A DNA stretch of 39,995 nt, from NCBI GenBank assembly GCA_019233055.1, contig JAFAMV010000156.1:1-39995 (forward strand). Reading direction: 5' to 3'. A program made the position numbers and the translations under genes. The first letter of the stretch is position 1. Every line of letters starts with the position of its first letter. The stretch is from Curvibacter sp. (GTDB lineage Bacteria; Pseudomonadota; Gammaproteobacteria; Burkholderiales; Burkholderiaceae_C). Under the pieces are notes generated by a model. It had not been told where the DNA came from and searched no databases. It saw only the letters and a program-made list of their open reading frames with translations. Shown here in pieces: positions 26,838 through 34,326 of the stretch.

Positions 26838-28361
26838 ATGAGCCAGCTATCCGAATCCAGCCGGGCCCGCCTGGCCGAACTCAGCTTTGCCAGCGCCAGC
26901 GCGCAGGCCCGGGCGCTGGCCGAAGGCCAGGTCAGCGCGGTGGACCTGCTGGAACACACCCTGGCCCGCATCGAGCGCTACAACCCGGTGCTCAATGCGA
27001 TCGTGGTGTTCGATCTGGAGCGCGCCCGCGCCGACGCCCGCGCCGCCGACACCGCGCTGGCCCGCGGCGAGCGCCGCCCGCTGCTCGGGGTGCCGATCAC
27101 GGTGAAGGAATCCTTCGACGTGGCCGGGCTGCCGACCACCTGCGGCAGCCCCTCGCAGGCCGGCAACATCGCACGGCGCGACGCCGAGGCGGTGCTGGGC
27201 CTGCGCGAGGCCGGTGCGGTGATCCTGGGCAAGAGCAATGTGCCGCTGGCCCTGGCCGATCTGCAGAGCTACAACGCCCTGCATGGCCTGAGCCGCAACC
27301 CCTGGAACCTGCAGCGCACCCCCGGAGGCTCGTCGGGCGGCTCGGCGGCGGCGCTGGCCGCCGGCCTGGTGGCGCTGGAGCTGGGCTCGGACATCGGCGG
27401 TTCGATCCGCATCCTGGCCCATTTCAGCGGCGTCTACGGCCACAAGCCCAGCCAGGGCCTGGTGTCGCTGCATGGCGCCGGCCTGCCGCCCGGCCGCCTG
27501 GCCGACCGCGACCTCAGCGTGGCCGGACCGATGGCCCGCACGGCAGACGACCTGGCACTGGCCCTGCCGCTGCTGCTCAACCAGGACCGGCTGTTGTCCA
27601 AGGCCTGGCGGGCGCAGCTGCCGGCGCCGCGCCACGAACGCCTGTCCGACTACAAGGTGCTGCTGATCGACCACTGGCCCGGCACGCGCCAGAGCCTGCA
27701 CGAGCGCCTGGTCGGCGAACGGCTGCAGGAGCGGCTGCGCACCCAGGGCGTGGCACTGAGCCGCCCGCGCGACCTCCCGGCCGATCTGCTGCCCGACCTG
27801 GCCGCCGACCACAGCCTGTATCGGGGCCTGCTCGGGGCCTCGCTGATCGACCCGCCGCCGCTGAGCGAATCGGCCCGCCAGCGCCTGAAGCGGCTGCAGC
27901 CCGACGACAGCAGCGCCGACGCCAGCTGGTTGCGCGCACAGACGATCAGCCACCGCGACTGGCTGCGGCAGAACGAGGCACGGCTGCAGACCCGCGCGCG
28001 CTGGGAGCGCCTGTTCCAGACCTTCGACCTGGTGCTGACCCCGGTGGCCCCGCTGCCGGCCTTCGAGCACAACCACAGCGAGCCCAAGGACGAACGCCAT
28101 TACCCGGTGGCCTATGAGGACGGGGTGGCGCCGACCCGCTTCCAGGATCTGTTCCACTGGGCCGGCCTGCCGGTGCTGCCCGGACTGCCGGCCACCAGCT
28201 TTCCGCTGGGACTGGACGAGGCCGGCCTGCCCATCGGCGCCCAGGCCGTCGGCCCCTACCTCGAAGACCTGAGCCCGATCCGCTTCGCCAGCCTGCTCGA
28301 ATCGCTGTATGGCGGCTTCCAGCTGCCACCGGGCTACGCGCCGCCGGAAGCCAGCGCATGA
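26838..28361 (+). CDS. Amidase signature family hydrolase
   Basis: A 507-residue cytoplasmic amidase. The Ser-cisSer-Lys triad is present: K90 in GVPITVKESFDVAG, S165 in TPGGSSGGSAA, and nucleophile S189 in GSDIGGSIR. After the nucleophile the protein reads RILAHFSGVYGHKPSQG where many members have RIPAAFCGVYGLKPS, so the substrate pocket may differ. It should hydrolyse a carboxamide to an acid plus ammonia or an amine. AAGGAGA lies just before the ATG. The DszC-like gene overlaps its stop by ATGA, so the two steps are translationally coupled, hinting that the imported sulfur compound carries an amide (inference). Confidence 0.9.
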   Translation: MSQLSESSRARLAELSFASASAQARALAEGQVSAVDLLEHTLARIERYNPVLNAIVVFDLERARADARAADTALARGERRPLLGVPITVKESFDVAGLPTTCGSPSQAGNIARRDAEAVLGLREAGAVILGKSNVPLALADLQSYNALHGLSRNPWNLQRTPGGSSGGSAAALAAGLVALELGSDIGGSIRILAHFSGVYGHKPSQGLVSLHGAGLPPGRLADRDLSVAGPMARTADDLALALPLLLNQDRLLSKAWRAQLPAPRHERLSDYKVLLIDHWPGTRQSLHERLVGERLQERLRTQGVALSRPRDLPADLLPDLAADHSLYRGLLGASLIDPPPLSESARQRLKRLQPDDSSADASWLRAQTISHRDWLRQNEARLQTRARWERLFQTFDLVLTPVAPLPAFEHNHSEPKDERHYPVAYEDGVAPTRFQDLFHWAGLPVLPGLPATSFPLGLDEAGLPIGAQAVGPYLEDLSPIRFASLLESLYGGFQLPPGYAPPEASA

Positions 28362-29596
28362 GCGACCTGTCACAACCCCTGCACCACACCGGCGAACCGG
28401 CCCGCACGCCACCGGACGAGGCCCTGGCACTGCTCGGACGGGCCCGCGAGCTGGGCCGCACCCTGGCCACCCAGGCGGCCGAGCGGGACCTCAGCGCCCA
28501 GGCGCCTGCCGACGCCTTCGAAGCCCTGCAGGCGCAGGACCTGCTGCGCCTGACCATCGCCCGCGAGCACGGCGGGCATGGCGCCGGGCTGGACCTGACG
28601 CGGCAGGTGATTGCCGCCATCGCCTACGGCGACCCCTCGGTGGCGCTGATCCTCAGCATGCACTACAGCCTGCATGCCGCGATCGCGCGGTCGCTGCAGC
28701 TGGCCGATGGCGAATGGCCCGTCAGCCTGGCGCACCGGCTCATCCAGGCCTCGCTGCACAGCCCTTCGCTGATGAATGCGGCCCAGGTCGAGCCGGCCCT
28801 GGGCTCACCCTCGCATGGCGGCCTGCCGGCGACCTTGGCGCGCCGGGTGCCGGGCGGCTGGCAGATCAGCGGCCACAAGGTCTATGTCACCGGCGTGCCC
28901 CTGCTGTCCTGGATCAGCGTCCTGGCGGTGACCGACGAGGCCGAACCCCGCCTGGGCTCTTTCCTGCTGCCGCGCGAGGCGCCGGGGGTGCAGGTGGTCG
29001 AGACCTGGGACCCGATCGGCATGCGGGCCACGGCCAGCCACGATGTGCTGTTCGACGCGGTGGCCGTCCCCGAGGACCACGCGGTCGGCCTGCGCCCGGC
29101 CCATCTGGGCCAGAAGCGCGATCCGCAGACCATCGCCTGGTATTTCAGCCAGGTGGCCAGCCTCTACGACGCCACCGCCCGGGCCGGACGCGACTGGCTG
29201 CTGGGCTTTCTGCAGCAGCGCCGGCCCAGCGTGCTCGGTGGCGCGGCGCTGGCCAGCCTGCCGACGGTGCAGGAGGCGGTGGGGCGCATCGAGCTGCTGC
29301 TGTCGACCAACGACTGGCTGCTGCAAAGCCATGCCCAGGCCTACGACCTGGGGCAGGCGCCCGACGCGCTCGGCAGCCTGGTGAAACAGGTGGTCAGCGA
29401 CAACGCGGTTCAGGCCCTGACCCAGGCCCTGCAACTGGCGGGCAACCACGGCCTGTCGCGCCACCACCCGCTGGAGCGCCATCACCGCAATGTGCTGTGC
29501 AGCCAGGTGCATGCGCCGCCGAACGCCCTGCTGCGCAGCCAGCTCGGTCGGCAGGCGCTGGAGCGCACACCCGACGGCCCGGCCACGCCGGTCTGA
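28358..29596 (+). CDS. Acyl-CoA dehydrogenase-fold flavin monooxygenase, DszC/SfnB-like
   Basis: A 412-residue protein with the acyl-CoA dehydrogenase fold. DszC, in the same fold, oxidises dibenzothiophene to sulfoxide and sulfone with reduced flavin and oxygen. Aligning by eye, DszC H92 corresponds to H102 (LSMHYSLHAA), S163 to T178 (KVYVTGVP), and H391 to H385 (HRNVLCSQVHAPPN). No catalytic glutamate of true dehydrogenases is visible in the C-terminal region. This favours a monooxygenase over a beta-oxidation enzyme. It starts inside the amidase stop and is followed after 12 bases by a binding protein whose ribosome site GGAGAG begins at its stop. SfnB-type function is the alternative. Confidence 0.8.
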   Translation: MSDLSQPLHHTGEPARTPPDEALALLGRARELGRTLATQAAERDLSAQAPADAFEALQAQDLLRLTIAREHGGHGAGLDLTRQVIAAIAYGDPSVALILSMHYSLHAAIARSLQLADGEWPVSLAHRLIQASLHSPSLMNAAQVEPALGSPSHGGLPATLARRVPGGWQISGHKVYVTGVPLLSWISVLAVTDEAEPRLGSFLLPREAPGVQVVETWDPIGMRATASHDVLFDAVAVPEDHAVGLRPAHLGQKRDPQTIAWYFSQVASLYDATARAGRDWLLGFLQQRRPSVLGGAALASLPTVQEAVGRIELLLSTNDWLLQSHAQAYDLGQAPDALGSLVKQVVSDNAVQALTQALQLAGNHGLSRHHPLERHHRNVLCSQVHAPPNALLRSQLGRQALERTPDGPATPV

Positions 29597-29608
29597 GGAG
29601 AGCCGACC

Positions 29609-31237
29609 ATGACGACCCCGACACCCAAGCTGAGCGCAGGCACCCGGCGTGCCTTTGTGCAGACCAGCGCCATGGCCCTCGGCCTGTTCGGCGCCCAGAC
29701 CCGGACCGCAGCGGCCGCCGAGACGCCCCGGCGCGGCGGCACCCTGAGCGTGCTGATCTTTCCCGAGCCGCCGACGCTGACCACCATCGCCCACACGGCG
29801 GGTTCGTCGGTGCTGACCTCGGCCAAGGTCTGCGAGGGCCTGTTGAGCTACGACTTCGACCTGAGTCCCCGGCCCCAGCTGGCCGTCGGCTGGCGCATCA
29901 GCCCCGACGGTCTGAGCTACACCTTCAACCTGCGCCGGGGGGTGCGCTGGCATGACGGCAAGCCCTTCAGCTCGGCCGACGTGGCCCACTCCCTGCGCCT
30001 GCTGAAGGAATTCCATCCGCGCGGACGTGCCACCTTCGCGGCGCTCGAGGACATCGAGACCCCTGATGCACACACGGTGGTGCTGCGCCTGGCCCATCCG
30101 GTGCCTTACCTGATCACCGCGCTGGCGGCCTCGGAGTCGCCCATCGTGCCCAGGCACCTCTACGACAGCGGGCGCGCCGACAGCCACCCGGCCAACAATG
30201 CGCCGGTGGGCACCGGCCCCTTCATCTTCCGGGAATGGGTGCGCGGCAGCCATGTGCTGTACGAGCGCAACCCGGACTACTGGGACCCGGGCCGGCCCTA
30301 CATCGACCGCCTGATCCTGCGCTTCATCCCGGATGCGGCCGCGCGCTCGGCCGCCATCGAAAGCGGCGAGGTGCTGCTGGCGCCGGCCTCGCCGGTGCCG
30401 ATGGCCGATGTCGAGCGGCTGCGCAAGCTGCCGCAGCTGGTCTTCGAGACCCAGGGCTACCAGTACATCAACAACGTCTACCGGCTGGAGTTCAACCTCG
30501 AGACGCCGGCGCTCCAGGACCTGCGCGTGCGCCAGGCCATCGCCCAGGCCATCCAGCGCGAGAACCTGCTGCGGGTGGCCTGGTACGGCCAGGGCCAGCT
30601 GGTGCCGGGCCCGGTCAACCCGGCGCTGAAGAAGTTCTACCGGGGCGATCTGCCGGTGCTGCCCTACGACCCGGCCGCCGCCCAGCGCCTGCTCGACCAG
30701 GCCGGGCTCAGTGCCGGTCTGGCCGGGCCAGGACTGCGCCTGCGGCTCAATGCCACGCCCATCCCCAACGAAGGGGGACAGCGCACCGCCGACTTCCTGC
30801 GGCAGGCCCTGGGGCGCATCGGCATCGCGGTGCAGGTCAACAACCAGGATTTCGCCACCTACATCAAGCGCATCTACACCGATCGCGATTTCGATCTGCA
30901 CATCAGCGCGATGAGCAACACCTTCGACCCCAGCGTGGGCATCCAGCGCCTGTACTGGTCGAAGAACTTCCGTCCCGGCCTGCCCTTCTCGAACGGCTCG
31001 GGCTACAGCAACCCCGAGGTCGACCGCCTGCTCGAGGCCGCCGCCGTCGAGACCGACGAGGCCCGGCGCGTCGAGCAGATCACCGCGTTCCAGCGCCTCA
31101 TCGTGCGCGACCTGCCCGACATCAACCTGATCGCCCCGGACACCTACACCATCGCCGATCGCCGCGTGCGCAACCACACCGTGGGAGCGGACGGGACGGC
31201 CGGCAACCTCGCCGGTGTCTGGCTGGCGGCGACCTGA
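29609..31237 (+). CDS. Peptide-type ABC substrate-binding protein (family 5), copy 3
   Basis: A 542-residue secreted protein; the N-terminus GTRRAFVQTSAMALGLFG has a twin arginine (R14-R15 region) and a hydrophobic stretch ending AAAAE near 36, so Tat or Sec export is possible. Motifs: GGTLSVLIFPEPPTLTT, VRWHDGKPFSSADVAHS, GTGPFIFREWVRGSHVLYERN and [22 protein letters not shown]. It is closely similar to the protein at 15368, for example in HPRGRATFA, TPDAHTVVLRL and ALAASESPIVPRHLYD. It lies between the DszC-like and DszB-like genes, linking uptake to the desulfurization enzymes. No permease is adjacent. Confidence 0.9.
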   Translation: MTTPTPKLSAGTRRAFVQTSAMALGLFGAQTRTAAAAETPRRGGTLSVLIFPEPPTLTTIAHTAGSSVLTSAKVCEGLLSYDFDLSPRPQLAVGWRISPDGLSYTFNLRRGVRWHDGKPFSSADVAHSLRLLKEFHPRGRATFAALEDIETPDAHTVVLRLAHPVPYLITALAASESPIVPRHLYDSGRADSHPANNAPVGTGPFIFREWVRGSHVLYERNPDYWDPGRPYIDRLILRFIPDAAARSAAIESGEVLLAPASPVPMADVERLRKLPQLVFETQGYQYINNVYRLEFNLETPALQDLRVRQAIAQAIQRENLLRVAWYGQGQLVPGPVNPALKKFYRGDLPVLPYDPAAAQRLLDQAGLSAGLAGPGLRLRLNATPIPNEGGQRTADFLRQALGRIGIAVQVNNQDFATYIKRIYTDRDFDLHISAMSNTFDPSVGIQRLYWSKNFRPGLPFSNGSGYSNPEVDRLLEAAAVETDEARRVEQITAFQRLIVRDLPDINLIAPDTYTIADRRVRNHTVGADGTAGNLAGVWLAAT

Positions 31238-31247
31238 AAGCCTCCCC

Positions 31248-32300
31248 ATGAGTCTGCCCTCTGTGGACGCCGCCCCGGCCTCCGTCCTCTGGTACACCCG
31301 CTGCCCGGTGCCCTCGCCGCTCGGTCTGGCCGCCCGACTGGGCTGGCTCGAGTCGGAGTTCCAGGCCCTGGGCCTGGAGGTGCGCTCGATCATCGACAGC
31401 CCGGTGACATCGGTGCGCGAGAGCCATTTCAACCACCACCTGCCCTGGTCGTTCCGCCAGGGCGGCAACATCCCGCCGATCTGGGCCCGCGCCCGCGGCG
31501 CCCGCACCCGGCTGGTGGGCATCACCTGGACCGATGAGTTCCAGGCGGTGATCACACGCCGCGACAGCCCGCTGCGGCAGACGGCACAGCTGACCGGGCA
31601 GCGCGTCGGCGTCCCACGGCGCATCCACGACGCCATCGATTTCCACCGGGCCACCGCGCTCAAGGGCCTGGATTCGGCGCTGGGGCTCGCCGGCCTGACG
31701 CTGTCCGAGGTGCAGACGGTGGACCTGACGATCACCGAGCCGTCGCTCGCCTCGCCCGGCGACCCGAGCCTGCATGGCCTGCGCCGACGCCACCCCTACC
31801 TGGCCGAACTGCAGGCCTTGGCCTCGGGCGAGGTGGAAGCAGTCTTCGTGAAAGGCGCCGAGGGCGTGCTGGCGGCCAACCTGATCGGCGCCCGCGTCCT
31901 GGCCGACCTGGGGAGCCACCCCGATCCCCGGGTCCGCATCAACAACGGCACCCCGCGCCTGCTGACCGTCGACCAGGCCCTCGCCGACGAACGCCCCGAT
32001 CTGGTGCTGCAGCTTCTGCGCCTGGTCCGCCGCGCCGGGGCCTGGGCCGCCAGCCACCCCGATGAGACCCTGCGCTTCGTGGCGCGCGAGATCCAGGCCT
32101 CCGAAGAAACGGTGCTGGCCAGCAACGGCCCGCAGCTGCATGCGCATCTGGACCTGCAATTGCGCCCCGACTGGCTCGACGCCATCGGATATTTCAAGGA
32201 CTTTCTGCGGCGCCAGGGTGTGCTGGAGGGCGATTTCGAGGTCGCCGACTGGGTGGATGCGGGCCCGCTGCGGGCCCTGCAGGCCGAATCGGCCAGCTGA
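31248..32300 (+). CDS. DszB-like sulfinate desulfinase candidate
   Basis: A 350-residue protein with the periplasmic-binding-protein-like fold but no signal peptide, so it is probably cytoplasmic. DszB cleaves 2-(2-hydroxyphenyl)benzenesulfinate to 2-hydroxybiphenyl and sulfite. Its essential residues are Cys27 (YSNCPVP), His60 and Arg70 (RFGGEIPP). Here the counterparts are C19 in LWYTRCPVPSP, H60 in ESHFNHHLPW and R70 in SFRQGGNIPP; the His-Arg spacing is the same. TRLVGITW and SPLRQTAQLTGQRVGV also align. Automated annotation may call this an ABC substrate-binding protein. The ATG at 31248 lies 10 bases after the previous stop; a GTG at 31215 is an alternative. Its sulfinate substrate is unknown. 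Confidence 0.82.
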   Translation: MSLPSVDAAPASVLWYTRCPVPSPLGLAARLGWLESEFQALGLEVRSIIDSPVTSVRESHFNHHLPWSFRQGGNIPPIWARARGARTRLVGITWTDEFQAVITRRDSPLRQTAQLTGQRVGVPRRIHDAIDFHRATALKGLDSALGLAGLTLSEVQTVDLTITEPSLASPGDPSLHGLRRRHPYLAELQALASGEVEAVFVKGAEGVLAANLIGARVLADLGSHPDPRVRINNGTPRLLTVDQALADERPDLVLQLLRLVRRAGAWAASHPDETLRFVAREIQASEETVLASNGPQLHAHLDLQLRPDWLDAIGYFKDFLRRQGVLEGDFEVADWVDAGPLRALQAESAS

Positions 32301-32651
32301 TGGCGGCGCCGCGCGCCCGGCACTGTCAACAATTTGCAACAAATTTCGCGCCACGCCTGCGCCTGAATATCGGCAACGCCCCGCCCAAAATCACGGCGCC
32401 CCCCTTTTTTTGCGCCGGCAGGGCAGCAAAAAGCCCTGAATCGGCCGCATCCAAGGCCTGGCGCCATGCGCCGAGCGATGAAGCTAGCAAGCCGACAATT
32501 AATCAGCTTGTTTATCTGCAATGCTGATATGGATGGCGCGGTCGGCCCATTAAATTTTGAGTTCAGACTCGTGCCGGCGACCGCTGGATGATTAGCGATA
32601 CCGAGGCACGGGTTTTGAAATCCATCACCATTCATTGAATTGGAATAACCC
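32301..32651. other. Intergenic region upstream of the porin
   Basis: No gene is seen in these 351 bases, which are more AT-rich than the surroundings. Elements: a direct near-repeat CAACAATTT / CAACAAATTT around 32327-32346; a T7 run at 32405-32411 after a GGCGCC, a weak terminator-like arrangement for the upstream operon; a 6-bp hairpin CAGGGC-N8-GCCCTG (32419-32438); and TAGCAAGCC at 32485-32493. The porin promoter is probably in the AT-rich 32480-32640 part, but I cannot fix its boxes. Confidence 0.55.
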
Positions 32652-33854
32652 ATGCAAAATCGTTTCGAACGTTCCCTGCTGGCCCTCGCGGCTGTGGCCG
32701 CACTGGGCGCCAGCACGGCAGCCCAGGCCCAATCCTCCGTCACCCTGTTCGGCGTGGTCGACCTGGCGGTGGAAAGCGTCAAGAGCAATGCCGGCACCCA
32801 GACCGGTCTGGCCCCCTCGGGCAACACCGCCAGCCGCCTGGGCTTTCGCGGCACCGAAGACCTCGGCGGCGGACTGGCCGCCAGCTTCTGGCTCGAGGCG
32901 GCCCTGGCCCCCAACAGCGGCATCGGCAGCAGCGGCACCAACACCACCAACGGTGCCACTTCGGCCGGCAGCATCGCCGCCGGCGGCCTGACCTTCAACC
33001 GCCGCGCCACCCTGAGCCTGTCGGGCAATTTCGGTGAGCTGCGCCTGGGCCGCGACATCGTGCCGACCTTCTGGAACTACACCATCAACGACCCCTTCGG
33101 TGCCGGCAGCGTGGGCGCCATCATCACCAACTACACCGGCGCCGCCAGCACCTTCGTGCGGGCCTCGAACGCGGTCAGCTACCTGACCCCGACCAACCTC
33201 GGCGGCTTCTACGGCCAGGGCACCGTGGCCTTCGGCAACCAGCCCGGCAACGCCACCCAGACCAACTCGGCCGGTACGACGGTCGACTCGTCGCAGAACG
33301 GCCGCTACTACGGCGCCCGCGTCGGCTACGGCCAGGGTCCGCTGGACATCTCGGGCGCCTACGGCCAGACCAAGTACGTGAACAACGGCGCCCAGTCCTT
33401 CGGCTCGGCCACCAACAGCCTGGGCGCCTTCGGCACCTTCGGCAACTACACCGACACCAACTTCGGCGGCTCCTACGACCTGGGCGTACTCAAGCTGCTG
33501 GGCACCGTGTCGCAGCAGAAATACAGCGACTTCATCTCGCTGGGCAACACCGGCACCGTCAAGGGTTACTCGCTGGGCCTGAACGCCCCGGTGGGTGCGG
33601 CCAATGTGCTGGCCCAGCTCAGCAGCGCCAAGCTCTCGGGCGCCGGCACCGCCAACAAGTGGGCCTTGGGCTATGTCTACAACTTCTCGAAGAACACCGC
33701 CGTCTACGGCACGGTGGCGCGGGTCACCAATTCGGGCGGCGCCAGCCTGAATGCGGCCTCGTTCAGTTCGGCCGGTTTCGGCGGCGTCAATGGCGCCAAC
33801 AATGTGAATGGCGCCTCCACCGGGCTGGACGTCGGTATCCGCGTGCGCTTCTAA
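32652..33854 (+). CDS. Outer-membrane general porin (Burkholderiales type, Porin_4)
   Basis: A 400-residue outer-membrane protein. The signal peptide is about 1-26 (LLALAAVAALGASTAAQAQ). The mature protein starts SSVTLFGVVDLAVE, has SRLGFRGTEDLGGGLAASFWLE and LSGNFGELRLGRD early, repeated aromatic-glycine beta-strands, and ends in GIRVRF with the C-terminal Phe needed for assembly. These are standard features of beta-proteobacterial trimeric porins. It would let small anions enter the periplasm, feeding the ABC systems. It appears monocistronic, with a strong terminator 29 bases after the stop. Confidence 0.95.
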   Translation: MQNRFERSLLALAAVAALGASTAAQAQSSVTLFGVVDLAVESVKSNAGTQTGLAPSGNTASRLGFRGTEDLGGGLAASFWLEAALAPNSGIGSSGTNTTNGATSAGSIAAGGLTFNRRATLSLSGNFGELRLGRDIVPTFWNYTINDPFGAGSVGAIITNYTGAASTFVRASNAVSYLTPTNLGGFYGQGTVAFGNQPGNATQTNSAGTTVDSSQNGRYYGARVGYGQGPLDISGAYGQTKYVNNGAQSFGSATNSLGAFGTFGNYTDTNFGGSYDLGVLKLLGTVSQQKYSDFISLGNTGTVKGYSLGLNAPVGAANVLAQLSSAKLSGAGTANKWALGYVYNFSKNTAVYGTVARVTNSGGASLNAASFSSAGFGGVNGANNVNGASTGLDVGIRVRF

Positions 33855-33883
33855 GTCCACCACGCCAGTTCACTGGTCTTGCC

Positions 33884-33913
33884 ACCCCGCCACACACCCG
33901 TGGCGGGGTTTTT
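33884..33913 (+). terminator. Intrinsic terminator of the porin gene
   Basis: ACCCCGCCAC (33884-33893) pairs perfectly with GTGGCGGGGT (33900-33909) around a 6-base loop, and a run of five T follows (33909-33913). This is a textbook Rho-independent terminator. Confidence 0.95.
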
Positions 33914-33943
33914 GTGCTGGTTTTCCTGGCCTTTTCTGGCCGC

Positions 33944-33975
33944 AAAAAAATCCCCCGGGAGGGACCCCGGGGGAT
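33944..33975 (-). terminator. Intrinsic terminator on the minus strand
   Basis: ATCCCCCGGG (33950-33959) pairs with CCCGGGGGAT (33966-33975) around a 6-base loop. Seven A precede it on the plus strand (33944-33950), that is a T-tract on the minus strand. It would stop leftward transcription, although no intact leftward gene lies to its right. Confidence 0.8.
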
Positions 33976-34024
33976 AATTGACGGTGAGTCAAAGCTAGGA
34001 GACAGTCGCAAGAATCCTGCCTTC

Positions 34025-34073
34025 CAATCGAATTGGCCATTCGATTGAAAATGCCTGATTCAGGTTTTATTCT
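34025..34073 (+). promoter_or_regulatory. Promoter with overlapping operator-like inverted repeat
   Basis: CAATCGAA (34025-34032) and TTCGATTG (34040-34047) form a perfect 8-bp inverted repeat around TTGGCCA. It overlaps a sigma-70-like promoter: TTGAAA (34045-34050), 17 bases, TATTCT (34068-34073). The location, 250 bases upstream of the FAD oxidoreductase gene in an AT-rich patch, suits control of that operon. A second dyad TTGAC-N5-GTCAA lies at 33978-33992. Confidence 0.5.
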
Positions 34074-34141
34074 GCTCAATGAAACGCACTCCGCTGCATT
34101 TATTTTCGAATATGCAAGCAGGTTGAAAATCCGATGCGGGT

Positions 34142-34222
34142 TCAGGGGCGCAGCAGGGCCAGCCGCGCCGCCTTGCGCACCTCGGGGTCGGACAGCGCTG
34201 CCAGCAGGGCTGCCCCCTCTGT
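34142..34222 (-). pseudogene. Possible C-terminal relic of a HEAT-repeat-like gene
   Basis: The minus strand holds a 26-codon open stretch ending in LSDPEVRKAARLALLRP and a stop. The stretch reads like the last helix pair of a HEAT-type repeat protein. The frame is closed by a stop just upstream and has no start codon. A minus-strand terminator sits about 165 bases downstream. A decayed gene is the simplest reading; chance similarity of GC-rich sequence to an Ala/Leu/Arg helix is the alternative. Confidence 0.3.
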
Positions 34223-34326
34223 TCAGGCCGTCAAAGCAGGCCGTCCGCGACGTGGCCCAGAGCCGCATATCGATAGGCAGATTGCGTCTGTGGCCCAACG
34301 CCCCGACGGCCTAGCATCTCGCCACC

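Noticed and set aside
28805..31735. A 976-codon open frame on the minus strand
   Set aside because: It lies antisense to the DszC-like, binding-protein and DszB-like genes, has a repetitive Gly/Val/Ala/Gln/Arg/His-rich composition without family motifs, and is a by-product of strong GC codon bias.
32395..32416. Rho-independent terminator after the DszB-like gene (GGCGC ... TTTTTTT ... GCGCC)
   Set aside because: The T run lies inside the possible loop, not after a stem, and the stem is only about five base pairs.
32485..32530. Porin promoter resembling a GACAATTAATCA-type sigma-70 element
   Set aside because: No -10 box at 16-18 base spacing from a good -35 could be found, so no exact promoter is claimed.
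33870..34298. A 142-codon minus-strand frame across the porin-flavoprotein gap
   Set aside because: It reads through both terminator hairpins, has no family similarity and no good ribosome site; the relic-like tail is in a different frame.
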